Assembly (NCBI GenBank): GCA_034620365.1
Contig: JAQGEQ010000192.1
Span: 987,001-1,051,000, forward strand
Length of the DNA stretch: 64,000 bases
Reading direction: 5' to 3'
From: Pegea sp. RAD2-039
Taxonomy: Eukaryota > Chordata > Thaliacea > Salpida > Salpidae
This document shows positions 43,789-57,474 of this stretch, one piece after another. The notes under the pieces were generated by a model. It did not search any database. It was not told the origin of the DNA and worked only from the letters and a program-made list of their open reading frames with translations. Numbering within the stretch: the stretch's first letter is position 1; every line of letters starts with the position of its first letter. The translations under genes were made by a program, and so were the position numbers.

Positions 43789-46700
43789 ATGATTGAGTTG
43801 AAATGGTTGATGGTTTTGATCCTTATCAACAGTAGATTAACAAATCAATCTTCAGTTGATGATGAAGATCACTCAACAAACGAAAACTGTACTGAAGTAC
43901 ACCAATATTTTCAAAAACAGTTTCAAATTCCTATTTATACTTCATTATCGAACAACAAACTAAATATCGGTAAGTTTTAATTTAAAACTGTTATCATCAG
44001 AAACTTCTGGCTTGTTGACTATAAAATTAAATCTAAAAAAAATAAGATTTTTAATACTAATTTAAAGTTCGATCAGTTTTTCTTAATTGATTTAAATATT
44101 TTAATTTTAGATTGTACTAATTATAAAAATATTTAAATTGATAAAAACAGAATTTTTTGGATGTATTGTTTTTACAGTGAAAAATTGTCAATTATTTTTA
44201 GAAGTAAATTTTGATAAATTAAAATTATTTCAAGCTTCTTTTGATAACTTCTGCATCTTAGATTATAATTCTTTATCTATGAGTCATCCACTCTTTTAAC
44301 GTTAATTGAAACTCCTTATGAAAATATAAGAGAATATTTAATATTAATGAAAACTAATGGGTAACCCTGACATATTGACTGAGTTAAATAAAATTAAATT
44401 TAAAGTTTCTTTCATCTCTTCTTCGATTTTTATTCTAGAATGACGCAATGAAAATTTTAAAAAAGATTTTAAATATATGTTGATAAACTTTCAACAATAA
44501 AACTATTAAAGTAAAGATGTATTTGTTTTTAGCAGAGAAATCTTTAGTTTGTAACCAAGCTACTTCTTGTTGTACACCACAAATAGAGAAATACTTTCAG
44601 GATAATTTTTTCAACAACTTGAACAGCACCTTGCTAATAATAAAAGAAGATTGGAAAAACTTAACACAGCAAAAATATTCAATTGCTTTATGTAAGTAAT
44701 TTCGATTGTTTAAGTCTAGACAAGCTGTAATTAGTGATACTGTTTTTTTTTACATAAATATTAACATCTTTACAAATTTATAAAATATATTTGAGTTGTA
44801 TCATAGAAAATATACTTCATAAGTAGATTAATTTCTAATAACCGAAGGTGGAAACCCTTTGTTTCAAATTTGAATTCAATGTCTAAAACACTAAACTACT
44901 TTTTCCATGTAATTTTGCAAACTTTTTCTATAGATTAATCAACACTTAAACCTATCTAATCATCTAAATGTTGATTGTAAACAACTCAACTTTTGCCTCA
45001 AGCGTTAATTCCAATGCTTGAATGCATTTGGTATACAGCCTTATTTCGATACTAGTCGACCGTGAAAATCTTTTTCGTCATTATCTTCATCGTGTTGAAT
45101 CATCTTTAAGCGAGAGTTGATCGAAAGAGGCGATAGATAATTTTAGTCATCATAAAGCGTAAAGTGGAAAATTAAAGTTTTTGAAAAGACATGGTTATGA
45201 GCACGTAAAGATATCATATGTCTGAAAATTTTACAACTAAATTTAGAGCTTTAATTTTGTACATTGTAAGAGTTCTTCGTAAACTGAATTCTTTCTGAAA
45301 ATTTATAAATTATTTAATTTTAAATAACGAAATTTAGATAAAAAGTATTGAGTAGTTTAAAATAAATGGTAGAGTTGTAATTATTGGTTAAAATTGGATC
45401 CGTTTAAGGAGTTGTTTATATATGAAAATAAAAAAGATTTTATTTTGGTCTAAAATTGCATCTCCAGTAAAATCTGTATTTTGTTTCAATAAAAAATTGA
45501 AAGCAGAATAAAAGATTTAGAAAATAAATCTTTTTCTTCGAAGTCTTACAGGTTGTTTAAAGTTATTTTAAATTTTCTTGGTTGCTAGTTAAAGTCTCAA
45601 ATTTCTTTTAGAGTTACTTTTATATCAATTTTATTTAACAAATTTCACTGAAAACACAAAGCTTTCAAGTTATAATACTTTTAAGTATATTTGATTAAAA
45701 ATTATAGTTTTTGTGAATTTTAAAGTTTTCCGAAAACTTGACTTTCTATAAAACACTTTTAAAAACCTGAATCCACAATCTTCAATAAATTATTTGTTAT
45801 TAACTGTGAATAATTTTTGTTTGTTTTTATATTTTATTGAAGTCAAACAAAATTAATCAATTTAGAAAATCGTTCTTTTATCAAAACATCTTAAAAATAT
45901 GAAAAATGTTTTCAAAATAAATAATCAATATCTATATTATCAAAAAGCCCTGTTAAGTAAAAGAGAATTGTATTACTTTCGACTATATACTTTCTATACT
46001 TTAACAACCAACTTTATTATTGTTCTTAAATTTTCATTGAAATGGACAATCATAAAGTTAGAAAAAAGTAATAGCAGTTTGCGGGAATAAATGAACATGT
46101 TTTACAACAAAATTTGCTCTTTTTAAACACTTTAAACTACAATTGAATGAACGAATTTCACATGCTTATTTAAAGATTGTTAAGATAAAGATACTTGTAG
46201 TAAAAAATTGGAAACTTTCTGTATGCAATTGAAAAGTAATTATTGAAATAAAAACTTTATATTAGAAGTTTTTATTTTTTGTGAAATACTCAAATTTCTT
46301 GAAAAGTTTTTTTCGATTTAACTTATATTAAGTTTTGTATTATTATGAATAAACGTAAATTCTGTGTTCAATTTTTAAGTTGACGTTTGGTTTAAACAGA
46401 CCAAATAAGATAAATTGTAGTTTTATCATAAAACTGTTTCTTTTTGCTTAATCAAACATAAACTGAAGTAAAATTTCGGTTATTCAAATAAAAACAAAGC
46501 TACAATAAGCACCAATATTTATCAATTTCATATTCTTTGTTTACCAAATTGACAAACCTGAATCCCTATGTTTGCGTTTTAAGCAATAATGAATGATGAC
46601 TAGAATAAATTGGCTTACTCTCACACAGGGCTAGTAGGTAGAAAGGCGATACTAGCAACCTCTTTTTTACTTGACTTGAGTTTCTTGTATTGGTTCCTAC

Positions 46701-49700
46701 TTCCTGTTAGCTGAACTATCCGTTATACATGTCTACATGTCAGTTAAAGCCGCGTCATAGAGTATATAGAATGCTTGAAGTCTTTTGTGAAAGACTTAAA
46801 TGAATCTTTTCAGCTATCACAAAATTGTTTGCTTTTTATTTTGTGGTGTAATTTTCTAGTTTTTATAGTAAAATATCAGATATGTTTATTTTTATGATAA
46901 ATAATTTCGATTATTTTTAGCTCATTTCATGAATCTTATTGAAAAAGCAAAAACGTTTTTGGATATCATGTTCTTCAGGACTTATGAAGAGTTCTATAGT
47001 GATAGGGCAGATATCTTCTATGATTTCTTCAACGAACTAAAAGATTCTTTCAAGTAAGCATTCAGTTTTCAGAACAAAATATTGACGAACTTTTTCAAAG
47101 GAAACCTTCTCCAGAAATCGAGTCAATTTTTGAAAAGCTTTACAAGAGAGTTTTAAGAAGAGTTTTCCAGTTACTTCATGGAGAGTACATCTACAATGAT
47201 GAATTGATCGAATGTATTGGAAGTAAACCTGGGCATATGATGCTTCAAGGAGCACCAATTAAACTCCCTCATATTGTAATTATTTATATTTAGTTAAACA
47301 TAACTTCATAGACAATCAAATCTTTAAGAGCTTTCAATATCGTTTAGATCTCAAAATCTGTGTTCCTTGGCAGACATTTGTAAAATGTCTTGAAAAATCT
47401 AATTCTAATTAACTCAAATGCTTTTCTTGACACTAAATGTTTCACTTAACCTAGTTTACTTTTTTTTGGAACTCTTTAAGATAAACATTTGGATACTTAG
47501 TACTTTGTTGGCTGATTCATCGCTAGATTTTCTAATTTTCAATCAATAATTACTTCAAATCACAACTAACTTTCATGAACAAGTATATGGGCTGAAAAAA
47601 TATCTTAAATTTTGGCTTCTTTTGAAATAAAAAAGACATAAGATTCGTTTTCTCCAAAAAATTGATGAGATTAAAACCATTATCTTGATCTTAATTGGCA
47701 AACGAATTACCCAATATATTTATTATGAATGTTAAAACGTTTAAGAAAACTTTGTTAACTGTTTAAAATACTTTAAGCTAAATAATTTGATTAGCTTCAA
47801 AAAACTTAGTTTTAACAACTACTACAAATTATAGCTTTTGTGTTTATGCAAATTTAAAAATAAATTCTGGCAGGTGACTTGAAACATTTTCTTATTATTT
47901 ATCTAACTGCTTCTATATCAGTAAAAAAATCTTAGAAATTTTTTGTTGGTCTTTTCAAGAACAAAATATGTTTTGATAGATTGGAAGTAGTTCATAAAAT
48001 CAAATTTTAACTTTGAGTTAATAATTTGAGATTGCCTTAAAGTAGTAACTAGTACACAATTAGAAGAGGTTCATTTATTACAAAATAAATGAAAATCTAC
48101 CACTAATAAATCTACTAAAATTACAAAATAAGATTCAATATTAAATCTAGAAATGCTTTTTTAGGTTCGCAGATCTTTTGAAGGTCCTCGTAAATTCCTC
48201 AAAGAAATTCAGGATGAATTACAACTAATTGAAGATGAAGTAAAGGTTTGTGAATGATAAATCTTATATTTTTAAGAGAATGGTGATTCAAGATTCATTG
48301 GGACACGTTTGATATCAATAAATATTTGTCTTCCTTTCTTTACTTAAACTTTTTTTTAACTTAAACTGATTTATCATTAGTTAGTTTAGTAATTCATTAA
48401 AAATGTTTGAAAATTTCTTGATCTAAAAGAAATTTGATTCTTTATTCTTTCATTGAGTAAATTCAAAACAATTTCTTAAATCTTAAAGAACAAAATCTAA
48501 ATACTCTGATAGGATTGGATTAAAAGCTTCCGGTTTTTGCCTGTGAGCATAGACTCCATCAAGACATTTTTATTTTGTAAAACTTCCGACTGTGTCACAG
48601 GAAATTGATTTGTCGTTTGAGCGAATGAAAAGTTTGAATATATGTTCAATATTTTTTGCATAACTAGTCAACCTAACAATAAATAATTAATTCAACCTTA
48701 TGTTGCTTTATCTGCTTTCATTTCGTGTTCTGTTTAGTTTATTTGATTTTTACAAAAATGTTGTTTAAAAGTAAAAGCCAAAAACTTTTGGTCATCACAA
48801 TTTGTTCTTCATCTATTTCTACTTCTGATTTACAACTGATATCTAATTATACTTCTGTACAAACTTACTAATATATGCTAAGCTGAGAAACTTAAGACTG
48901 AATCTTTCTGTAGTCATATTGTTTTTTGTTTGTTTGTTTGCTATATAATATGTCACCTGTAGCCATGCGTACAATAAGACAAATAGATAAATAAAATTAA
49001 CTTTTTTATTAAAATATTAAATTAATAACTTCAATTGAGCATACTTTATTTAACTAAAGTGTAAGATAAACATTGATTCCATTAATTATTTGTAGCGACC
49101 AGTTAAAACATAATTCTACAGAAGGTTTACTTAGATCCATTTGATTGACAACTATAATTTAATTACTCAAAACTGATAACATCAATACAATGACAACATA
49201 AAACTCCAAACTTGTTTCTATGTTTCATTTAAGTTGAGGAAACCATACGGACAAATAGATCTGGTTATCGTGTTTTATCTATCCGTTGATAACCAAATTT
49301 ATTTTGTTTCGAACATCTTTATTTACAGCTTCTGTTTTTGCAGCAAGTGTCTATTGATATTGAATGTACCAATCAAATACTAGGACTGCGTTACTGTGCG
49401 CAGTGCCAAAACCGACTACAAATTAAACCTTGCAAAAAATCATGTTCTGAAATTATGAAAAAATGTTTATTAAGATCAAAAAAGCTTGAACAATTTTATC
49501 AAAGATATTTTGGTGAGTTTTCAGTTTATTATTGAAGAGAATACGAAGTAGTTTTTACAAATAAGCTTTGAAAATATTTACTTTTATATGCTGCAAACTA
49601 GAGTAGGACAAGTAAACTCTTGCTGTTGATAACAGTTGAGTTTTACTACAAAATTGAAATGAGTGCTTTTGAAACCTTTAATTTTCTGAAATTTAGCATT

Positions 49701-52607
49701 TTTATCATAGCTTTGTTTTTATATTATTGTATTCAAAGCAACAAACTTCAAATACAATTTTGAAAATTGTCATACAATCAGCTACATCAACATCAATTTA
49801 TGAAACTTAAAAAAATCTGTTCTTTGATACATGGAGCAGATATAGCTAAATATAGTTCAGTATAAATATGTAGGCTTTTACAGCTTAAATAATAAAAGAG
49901 GTTTTTAGGTCCAATTTTTACATCCGATAAAACTATTTTAACCACAAATTAATTTCTATTTACGCTATCAAGTAGAGATGGAAAACAGATCAATTATATA
50001 GAATTTATTTTTCCAAATATACCTCAAAATGTTTTAAACACTTTTTAAAATTATAAACTAAAGATTAAAAAAATCAGAGCTTTTTTTTTTTTTGAAATAG
50101 TTGAAATTGTTTTAATTAACTTTCAATTTTTTTAAAGGTTAAATTAGTTTGTGTTTTGAGTTTTATCAAATCTTCTATTTGTTACTTACAGCTAAGAGAC
50201 GAAAGAGTTTTCAATCTTTAAACGGGAATTACCAGATGCATTCTGTTATGACTGATCAGTTAACAGAGCCTCTTTCTGATGCTGTAATGCAACTGCAATC
50301 ATTGAAACAGCAACTAAAAGTTAAAGTGAGTACAAACAATCTTATTTAAATAAAAAAAATTAAATCAATTTTGTAGCCGTTCGATTTATTTTCAATTATT
50401 TATCGAGTATTATAAGTTAGGAATTCAGAGTGACCTAAAATGAAAGAAATAGTTTTGGTTTGCTGGTTGTAAAAACTTAACCAAATTCAAGTTACAACAA
50501 TTACTGAACATAGAATTGCTTGTCAATATTACAAGACTGGAATCAATTCCTTTTTTTAGCGTCTGTCCGTTCTATTGAATAATTTAAACCCTACTGTATG
50601 AGCAATGAATCACAGTCACGCACCAACAAACATCTTTCTTGTGTGGTTTAAATCTCTAAAAAAAGTTTACAGTTCGAGTTATTTCTCGATTTTGATAAAA
50701 CGCTGATTAATATTTAACAAAATCACTTATCTTTATTGGCTGAATTCCTAATTTTACTCTAAATGATCTTTTCAACGGCTTTCTTTTGGATTAGATTTTT
50801 GCTGATTGTAAAGAACCACCCCGAAACAAGTCTTATAAAATAGATGAACGGCTGCAGTTCTTCAAAGATCACTCTTTTGAAGTGGGAGCACCCTACAATC
50901 AATCGTTTGAGTACCAACGGTACAATTATGAGCAAAAAAGAACTTCTAGAGACATACATGATGAAGATGACACAAAAAAACCCAACAGGCAGAAAAACTT
51001 GGTTAGAAGATCTTTTTCTTTTGATTTTTTCTAAACTTATTTCAATTCCAGTGGAAAAATCATCGCCAGGAAAGAAGAAGAAGAAAAGATCGTAAATCTC
51101 ATTCTAGATCTCTTCATTCACGGTACCAAATTATTTACCTCATCTCAGATGTATTTCTGATCCTATGACGTTTCCAGTTTAAATTTAATTTAACTTAATT
51201 GATAAATTAATCTTAAAAAAACATTTTTAACTAGACGTCACATCAGTGTTTCTGACTCCGAAATGAGGTCTAAAATTAAACATTTGGATCAACAAATTAA
51301 AGCTGGTTGGCAGAAATTGACCAAGACTTTTTGTTCCAATGATAATCAACTCACTGATGTAAGCTCAGAGGAATGTTGGAATGGAAAAGATCTTGTTTTG
51401 TGAGTCTTATTTCATCAGTATTTAACAACTGTCAATTTCATTTTAAAGCCTGTAGGTTGGGTTTCTTTAAAAAAGTCATTCAAAATAAAACAAACCTTTC
51501 GACGGATTTAAATAAAAATTAAATAAAGAGATTAACGGTGGATAAATTGATTGTTTTACAAGCTAAATGACACAATGATAAAACCTTATTTTTTTACAGT
51601 TTTAAAAATAATCAGCAATAAATAGTTTTTGACTTCGAAATAAGGCTGCAAGTGTTTAGAATGAAATTATCAAACAGTTGTTAATCAAGATAAGGTGCTG
51701 ATTAAACAAAATTATTGTTATCAATAATGAAAAGCTACTGATTTTTTTGTTGATTCAGCAAACTCCTATAGTTTTTCAAGACGTGAATAAAAGTTTTTTT
51801 TTTAAAGTTATTTATAAAATAAGAGTTTTAATAAAGATCTTTTTATTGTCTCCTAAAAAAAGAATAAAGTTCTTATCAAATTTACAGAATAAAAAGTAAT
51901 AAATTTTCTTTAATTTTTTCAGTAAAGCTTCTTCATCATCAACAACCGAAAAGATTGATGACGTCACAACTAGAAAAGAGCACTCTTCGATTTGGTTGGA
52001 TGAAAAAGATAAAGAAAATCTTTTACCAAACAACCAAAAAGTTGATCTTGAACCCACGTTTGATTCTGGTATGGGAGTTTGAGTTGCTGAGACTCCCTGA
52101 GAGGCATAAAACAAAACTGAGTTTTATTTTAAATAAAATTGCCTAATAAAAATTGTTTTGAAAAGTCAATCTATTTTTAGTTTTTAATACCAACTAAAAG
52201 TTGATTGAAGAGTTTTTTTAAGCATCCTCATAAAGATGTGATTATTTGCTGACAATAATTCGATAATAATTAACTTATTTGATGTTAAAGTAAACTTTAG
52301 TTAATTTATGTTTGTAGAAAGTTCAACAACTTGGATTGATTCTTCAGGTTCAGGATTCCCTGTTCTTTCAGATGATGAAGATGAAGGCTTCAGCTCAGGT
52401 GTAAGGTAATCTACAACAATCTTTTCTTACACTCAAAAGAGGATATGAAATTTAACATAAATAGATTTTGTAGTTAAAAGATATTTGAAGTTTTTTATTT
52501 ACAGCAAGTTGAAATCAAGAAGTTTATCATCATCTTATCATCTGAAACAATCTCTCTATCTTATTCCTCTAATCATGTATCTCATTGACACTTTATTCAA
52601 TTTATAA
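43789..52607 (+). CDS. Glypican (GPI-anchored heparan sulfate proteoglycan)
   Basis: Exons: 43789-43969, 44533-44691, 46921-47053, 47101-47275, 48165-48245, 49344-49512, 50192-50325, 50795-51001, 51052-51122, 51235-51399, 51923-52068, 52318-52405, 52505-52607; 603 aa. A signal peptide (MIELKWLMVLILINS) opens the protein. All 14 family cysteines are present, in NENC, VCNQATSCC, LIEC, IEC, RYCAQC, PCKKSC, KKC, ADC, TFC and EECWNG. The loop before the last cysteines has the furin-like run RQERRRRK (about residues 418-425). The heparan sulfate site is SSGSG (serines about 550 and 552) followed by acidic residues. The C-terminus SLYLIPLIMYLIDTLFNL is a GPI signal. It acts at the cell surface as a co-receptor for Wnt, Hedgehog, BMP and FGF ligands. 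Spacing fits the GPC1/2/4/6 (Dally-like) class better than GPC3/5, but I cannot be firm. Intron 3 (47054-47100, 47 bp) ends in CAAAG; using it restores an ungapped match to GPC4. Confidence 0.95.
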
Positions 52608-55600
52608 CTTCACGAAAATTACAAATCCACGAAAAGTAAAAGCCAGAAAAGGTTTCTCGATTACCTATTGGCAAATTTTTTGTTCTACCTCCTTATATTC
52701 TTAATATAATTTAGCTTGTTTAATAAGAACAATTTTTTTCCACTTAAATAGTCTCTCAATCTTATTTCATTAGCAAGTTGAAACTTGGATCAAATTTTTT
52801 AAATTATACCATTTTCTTATGTCAAACCAGTTACTAAAAAATCATTGACTGCAACATTGATGTGAAATTTCGTTTTATTGGCAGTAGCATCACCTTTTGT
52901 ATTATGTTTTACTTAAATTGTCTTGTTTTGTATTGTGCACATAGAAAAAATACAAACTATTTTCATCAAATTAGTTAGCTTATACTATTTATATATATAC
53001 TAATTTTTATTATTTTCAAAAGGTAAAAATGAAAGGAGTAATTACATAAAAATTATACCACAAAAAGACATTAGACACTTTGATCTTTCAAGATACTAAA
53101 TAAAGTGTTTAGCAATATAATTAATTATTCAATTAACATTACATTAGAACTAATTTTAAAAATTATTTCAAAACTAAAAACAGAAAATAATAGTTTTAAT
53201 TAACTCCTTAGGCTTAATAAAAGTTGTTTTTGTGAAACACATAGAACTGACAGAAGTAGATTACTTTTTTAAGTCATAATTATCGACTAGTCTGGTATTT
53301 AAGATAAAACCTACGTTTTATCAAAATCTATTTTCATTTTAAAGTGAAAATAGAGTAAAAATCAACAGGTTTTTTAATGAGAAAAAAGTAATTTGTTGAA
53401 ATAAAAAAAATTTAAATGAAAAAAACTTGTAACAAAAGTAATTTTTATTTCTACAAACTGATTTAATCTTAGTAATAAAATCAACTCAATTTTTTAATCC
53501 AATGAGGTAGCCTTTATAGAATTTAATAAATAATTGAAAAATGCATCTAATTTTGTACGTCTGTACATCAGAAGATAATTTTCTGTTAACTTTGAATTTG
53601 ATGAAGCAAACAATTTAAGTTTCTCAGCCCAAATCTTCCAATCCAAATAAGTTTTTCAAGATCATATGCACGCTAGAAGAAATATTTCACTTGCTAATAA
53701 TTATATTTTTTCTGTATTATATACAAAAACATAAACAGACTTTATTTGTTATTATAAGATTTAGAAAGTTATATAAAGTAAAGTAGTAGAGATTTCTTTC
53801 ATATTTTGGTTGTATTGAGGGTAGATTATTAAAAGCTGAAGTTATTTGAGTTTTGTTTAACTTAACTCAGTAACTTTTTGCTATCTAGGGATTTACCTTG
53901 CTGAACATGACTAGAAGCAGGCAACTTTTAAGGTTGATGATCAAATATAATTTGATTTTTGTGTTTCTCTGCCCTACACATGTATGTGAAAGAGGTTGCT
54001 ACCAAACAAAGTAGTCTCTGTCAGTTCAACTTGATTTATCTTGTAGAAGTCTAAAATAAACTAGTTTGAAAATAATCTATCGGTCAAAATAACCGCAAAT
54101 CATTTTAGACAATAATTGACTCATAACACAATTTTTTTGAATGATTTTACGACTTTTTGAAAATAAAAAAAGTTCATAGTTGGATGGTAAAAGACATGAT
54201 AGCAAAAGTTCTGGTTTCAATGTGGTTGTGAGCCATTAAGCAAGGGAGTACCAATCCATAAGGAGAGATAACAAACAATTAATTTGATATTTCCTCGTTT
54301 TGTAGTAATTCAAATTAAGAATAGTTTCTAAGGTAAAAGGAGGGATTTGAACATACTGACAAGAGGAATAGAACGTACAAAGTTGAGAGTCTTTTTCTTA
54401 AAGTCTTATCAGCTTTGTAATTTATAAATAATAAGGTTTAAAATTTATGACATGGTTTTAAGTAACCTAATAAAATTTCTATAAAGTAACGAAAAGTTTT
54501 TTCTTTCACTGCAAATTTTCTAAGAGGTTGTTACAATAAAATGAAGTAATTTGTAGTTAAATATTAAATATCTTTGAAAAAAGTCTATAAAAAGTATATA
54601 AAAAATAGAAGTTAATAAACTCCTGAAAAAATTTAATAATCTAAAACAGATGTTAAACTGAAAATTGTTTCTATATACAACAATAAAATATATTTATATT
54701 CTGTCTCTTAAAGATACAGATGACAAATTCATTAAAAAACACAGATAATTAAACAGTGTGAGCTGTTAGTTATGAAATGTCTTCAAAGTATAACGTTCAA
54801 TAAAGGTTTATTTAACTGGTAGTAGTAGTCGTCGAGCTTACAGTATCCTTGATTTTTATTTCCAAACTTTGTCTCCTTGACAAGTTTTCCTTGACTTAGT
54901 ATTGCTGGTTGTTGGTCAGGACAATTTTACAAGGACCTATTTAATTTTATTACTTTATTTAACACATCTTACTTTGTGAATTATAACTGATTATTATTTA
55001 ACAAATTTCTTGTTTTTGTAAATTCTTAAAAATAAAAAAAAATTATATTTTTAAATTTCATTTTTTAGTGGTAGATGAATATTTAACAATTTTTATTCAC
55101 CATCTTTAAAAGCTTTAGTAGCTTATCTAAATATAAACTTTCAACTTAACCACAAATAAAAACTCTTGCAAATAATTCGTTTTTTTTAAATAATATTTTA
55201 ATAATTTTAATTAATAATGAATTTCAGTTAATAATTTTTTTGAAATTAACCAATTTCATGTTAATAATCTAAAAATAATTATGTAAGGTCACATAAAATA
55301 AATTACAAATAAAATAAAGAAGAGTTTTCTTGTACCTTTTAAAACTTTATTAATAAATGTAAATAAAAAGTTAGACCATTAATATTTATGTTAAACAATT
55401 TTTATAAAAATGTATTTATCAGTATAAATTTAATTTATCATTAACTTTTTTGTCATAAATAAAAAATATATTTCTAAAATTATACTTGTAGTAAAATTAA
55501 AAGACATTTTTGTGGTATAAATTGATGATTACTACCTATGCTATTTGAAAGTAAATTATTAATAAGTATTACTTTCAAATAATTTCTGGATATCTATCAA

Positions 55601-55675
55601 CTTTTTAACAAAAATTTTTACTTTGTACTTTTTATAAATTAATTTATTCTATAAATATAAACATTTACTGATAAC
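52608..55675. other. 3-kb AT-rich intergenic stretch after glypican
   Basis: No coding frame that I can support. The first few hundred bases will include the glypican 3' UTR. Low-complexity A/T runs dominate 55000-55500. Confidence 0.45.
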
Positions 55676-55679
55676 ATTA

Positions 55680-56040
55680 AGGGCTTCGTAAAGTTCATTG
55701 AAAAATACCAGGTAGAATTAAAGGAGTTGAAATTTTAATGACACATTTCAAATCATACAACGTAAAGTTTTGATGTTAACTTAATTGGGAATTTTTACTA
55801 ACTGTTTTTCTAATAATATTGCTGACTTATACTTCTTATAGGCTTCTTTCTCAATCTTTGTATAACAAATGTGTACTGATAAGAAATATTTTCTACCTCT
55901 TACTTTTCTTGGTTTATACTAACTGTTCGTGACGCACTCTTTACCACTATATTTGTATAAGCCTGTGAGACTAAATTACCTACTTAACGACTAGCAAGTA
56001 AGTTCTCTAATTTTTGAGATACAAATTAACCGGCTGATAA
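55680..56040 (+). repeat. Repeat family 3, copy 2
   Basis: It shares with 37550-37870, in the same order, AAGTTCATTGAAAAATACC against AAGCTCATTGCAAAATACT, then AACTGTTCGTGACGCACTC, AAGCCTGTGAGAC and a tail near TTTTTGAGATACAAATTAACC. It is a degraded 3' end, probably of a CR1-like LINE. Confidence 0.5.
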
Positions 56041-56302
56041 TATCTAAGTTAAATTAATAGAAGTATATAACTACTAACAGTTTAGCTCAGTAGTTTTCTA
56101 TAAATCAAATTCAAATCATAAAATCCTTAAGTCTCAGATGATGTTGAACAAATTAAAAAGATACTAAACAGATAAAAAAGACACAATTTTAGGAATTAAT
56201 ACAAAGTCATAGTAGAAATATTCTTAAAATAAAAAATTAATGCCATTAAAATTAAATTTTAAAGTTTTATTTTAAGTGTTTTGTAATAGTTTGTCAAATT
56301 GG

Positions 56303-56554
56303 TCATTCCTTAGTTCTATTTCTAACAGACTGAACAACTGTTTCAATTTCTTTTTTAATCTGAAGGAATATTCTCACTCTTTTAGTAGATACTGCTTCAT
56401 CTTAAGGCTGACGAATCTTTAACACCCTCTTCTAATAATAATAGATTTTTCTAAAAAATTTACCTACTTTATCGATGGTTGGAACCAAAGTAATTGGTAT
56501 AGATATAAAAGTACCTATTATGCAAGCAGTATCTTTCTTAAATTCCAAAATACT
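56303..56554 (-). CDS. Possible two terminal exons of an unknown gene
   Basis: On the minus strand, 56464-56554 reads ACIIGTFISIPITLVPTIDK and has a GTAAAT donor. It joins in phase to 56303-56400 (DEAVSTKRVRIFLQIKKEIE and on to a stop) across a 63-bp intron with a TTAAG acceptor. The first half is hydrophobic and the second helical and charged. I recognise no family. The upstream end has no good acceptor, so the model is incomplete and could be chance. Confidence 0.25.
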
Positions 56555-56649
56555 TCGTTTTTATTATCTATGTTTTTTGGTTTCAGAAGAACCGAGTTTT
56601 GTTGAAATGTAGAATTATTTTATTAACTGATATCTACTATATAGAAGAA

Positions 56650-57474
56650 AAGCATTATCTGTAAAAAATGTTTAAGACTGGTTTAATACAAAAACGAAAT
56701 ATTTTTTTAACATCTTCAGCTACAAAGGCCTTTTGTTAGTTGTATATTTGCTAGTCAGTTAGTGAGATAATTTTTACATTTTGAAGTTTTAAATATTTTT
56801 TTGAGCATTTAGTGAACTTTGTCTCTGATTAGACACACCTTTATCATCTGATTAACTATTTTAAACAAATGTTTGCTTAATTTGTAAAAGATGACGTTAC
56901 AAAAAGGCGGGAGTGATAAAAAGTTATAAATTAATATTTGAATACTAAAAACTGGGAGAAATTAAAACAAACCTTGGTTTTAATTGGTCATTTCATTTTT
57001 AGACGATGACGTTTTATTTACATATCGCAAGCAATGACATTTTACTCCAAATAACAAGCGGTTTATTAATGATTAACTCAAAAAGAACAAGAAACCTGCT
57101 GTTGTAAAATTTGCTTTCAGAATAAATTAAGACATCCAGAAAGCTTGCTATCAACAAATAACTGCTTATAAGAAGTTTTTAAATATCTTAAAGCATTTTA
57201 GGTGTAGGCAAAGAAATATTATTTATATTTTCAAGTTGAGTACTTTCATCATGAAAACAATTTTTTAAAGTTTCTTATAAACTTGTTTTTTTATTTTATA
57301 TAACTAGCTTAAAAGATAATTGTAAGTTTCTAGTTCAGTAAAATATTGATTTGAAAAAAGCTTTTGAATCTCTTATAAGTATAGAAATCAGTTTGCAAAT
57401 AATTGATGGGTGTGCTAAATTTATTTTCAACAAAAAACTCTTAAAAAAAACTTCTATAGATTTTCTTAGAAAAA
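56650..57474. other. Interval upstream of the folate-receptor-like gene
   Basis: AT-rich. The open frame that runs through 57351-57560 in another phase is a shadow of exon 1. The promoter is expected here; no specific site can be named. Confidence 0.45.

Noticed and set aside
47037-47258. Minus-strand frame over glypican
   Set aside because: It is the complement of glypican exon 4, which matches the family residue by residue.
43789-52607. Two separate genes, given large introns and unlinked short open frames
   Set aside because: All 13 exons join in phase, and the 14 cysteines, SGSG site and GPI tail appear in family order.
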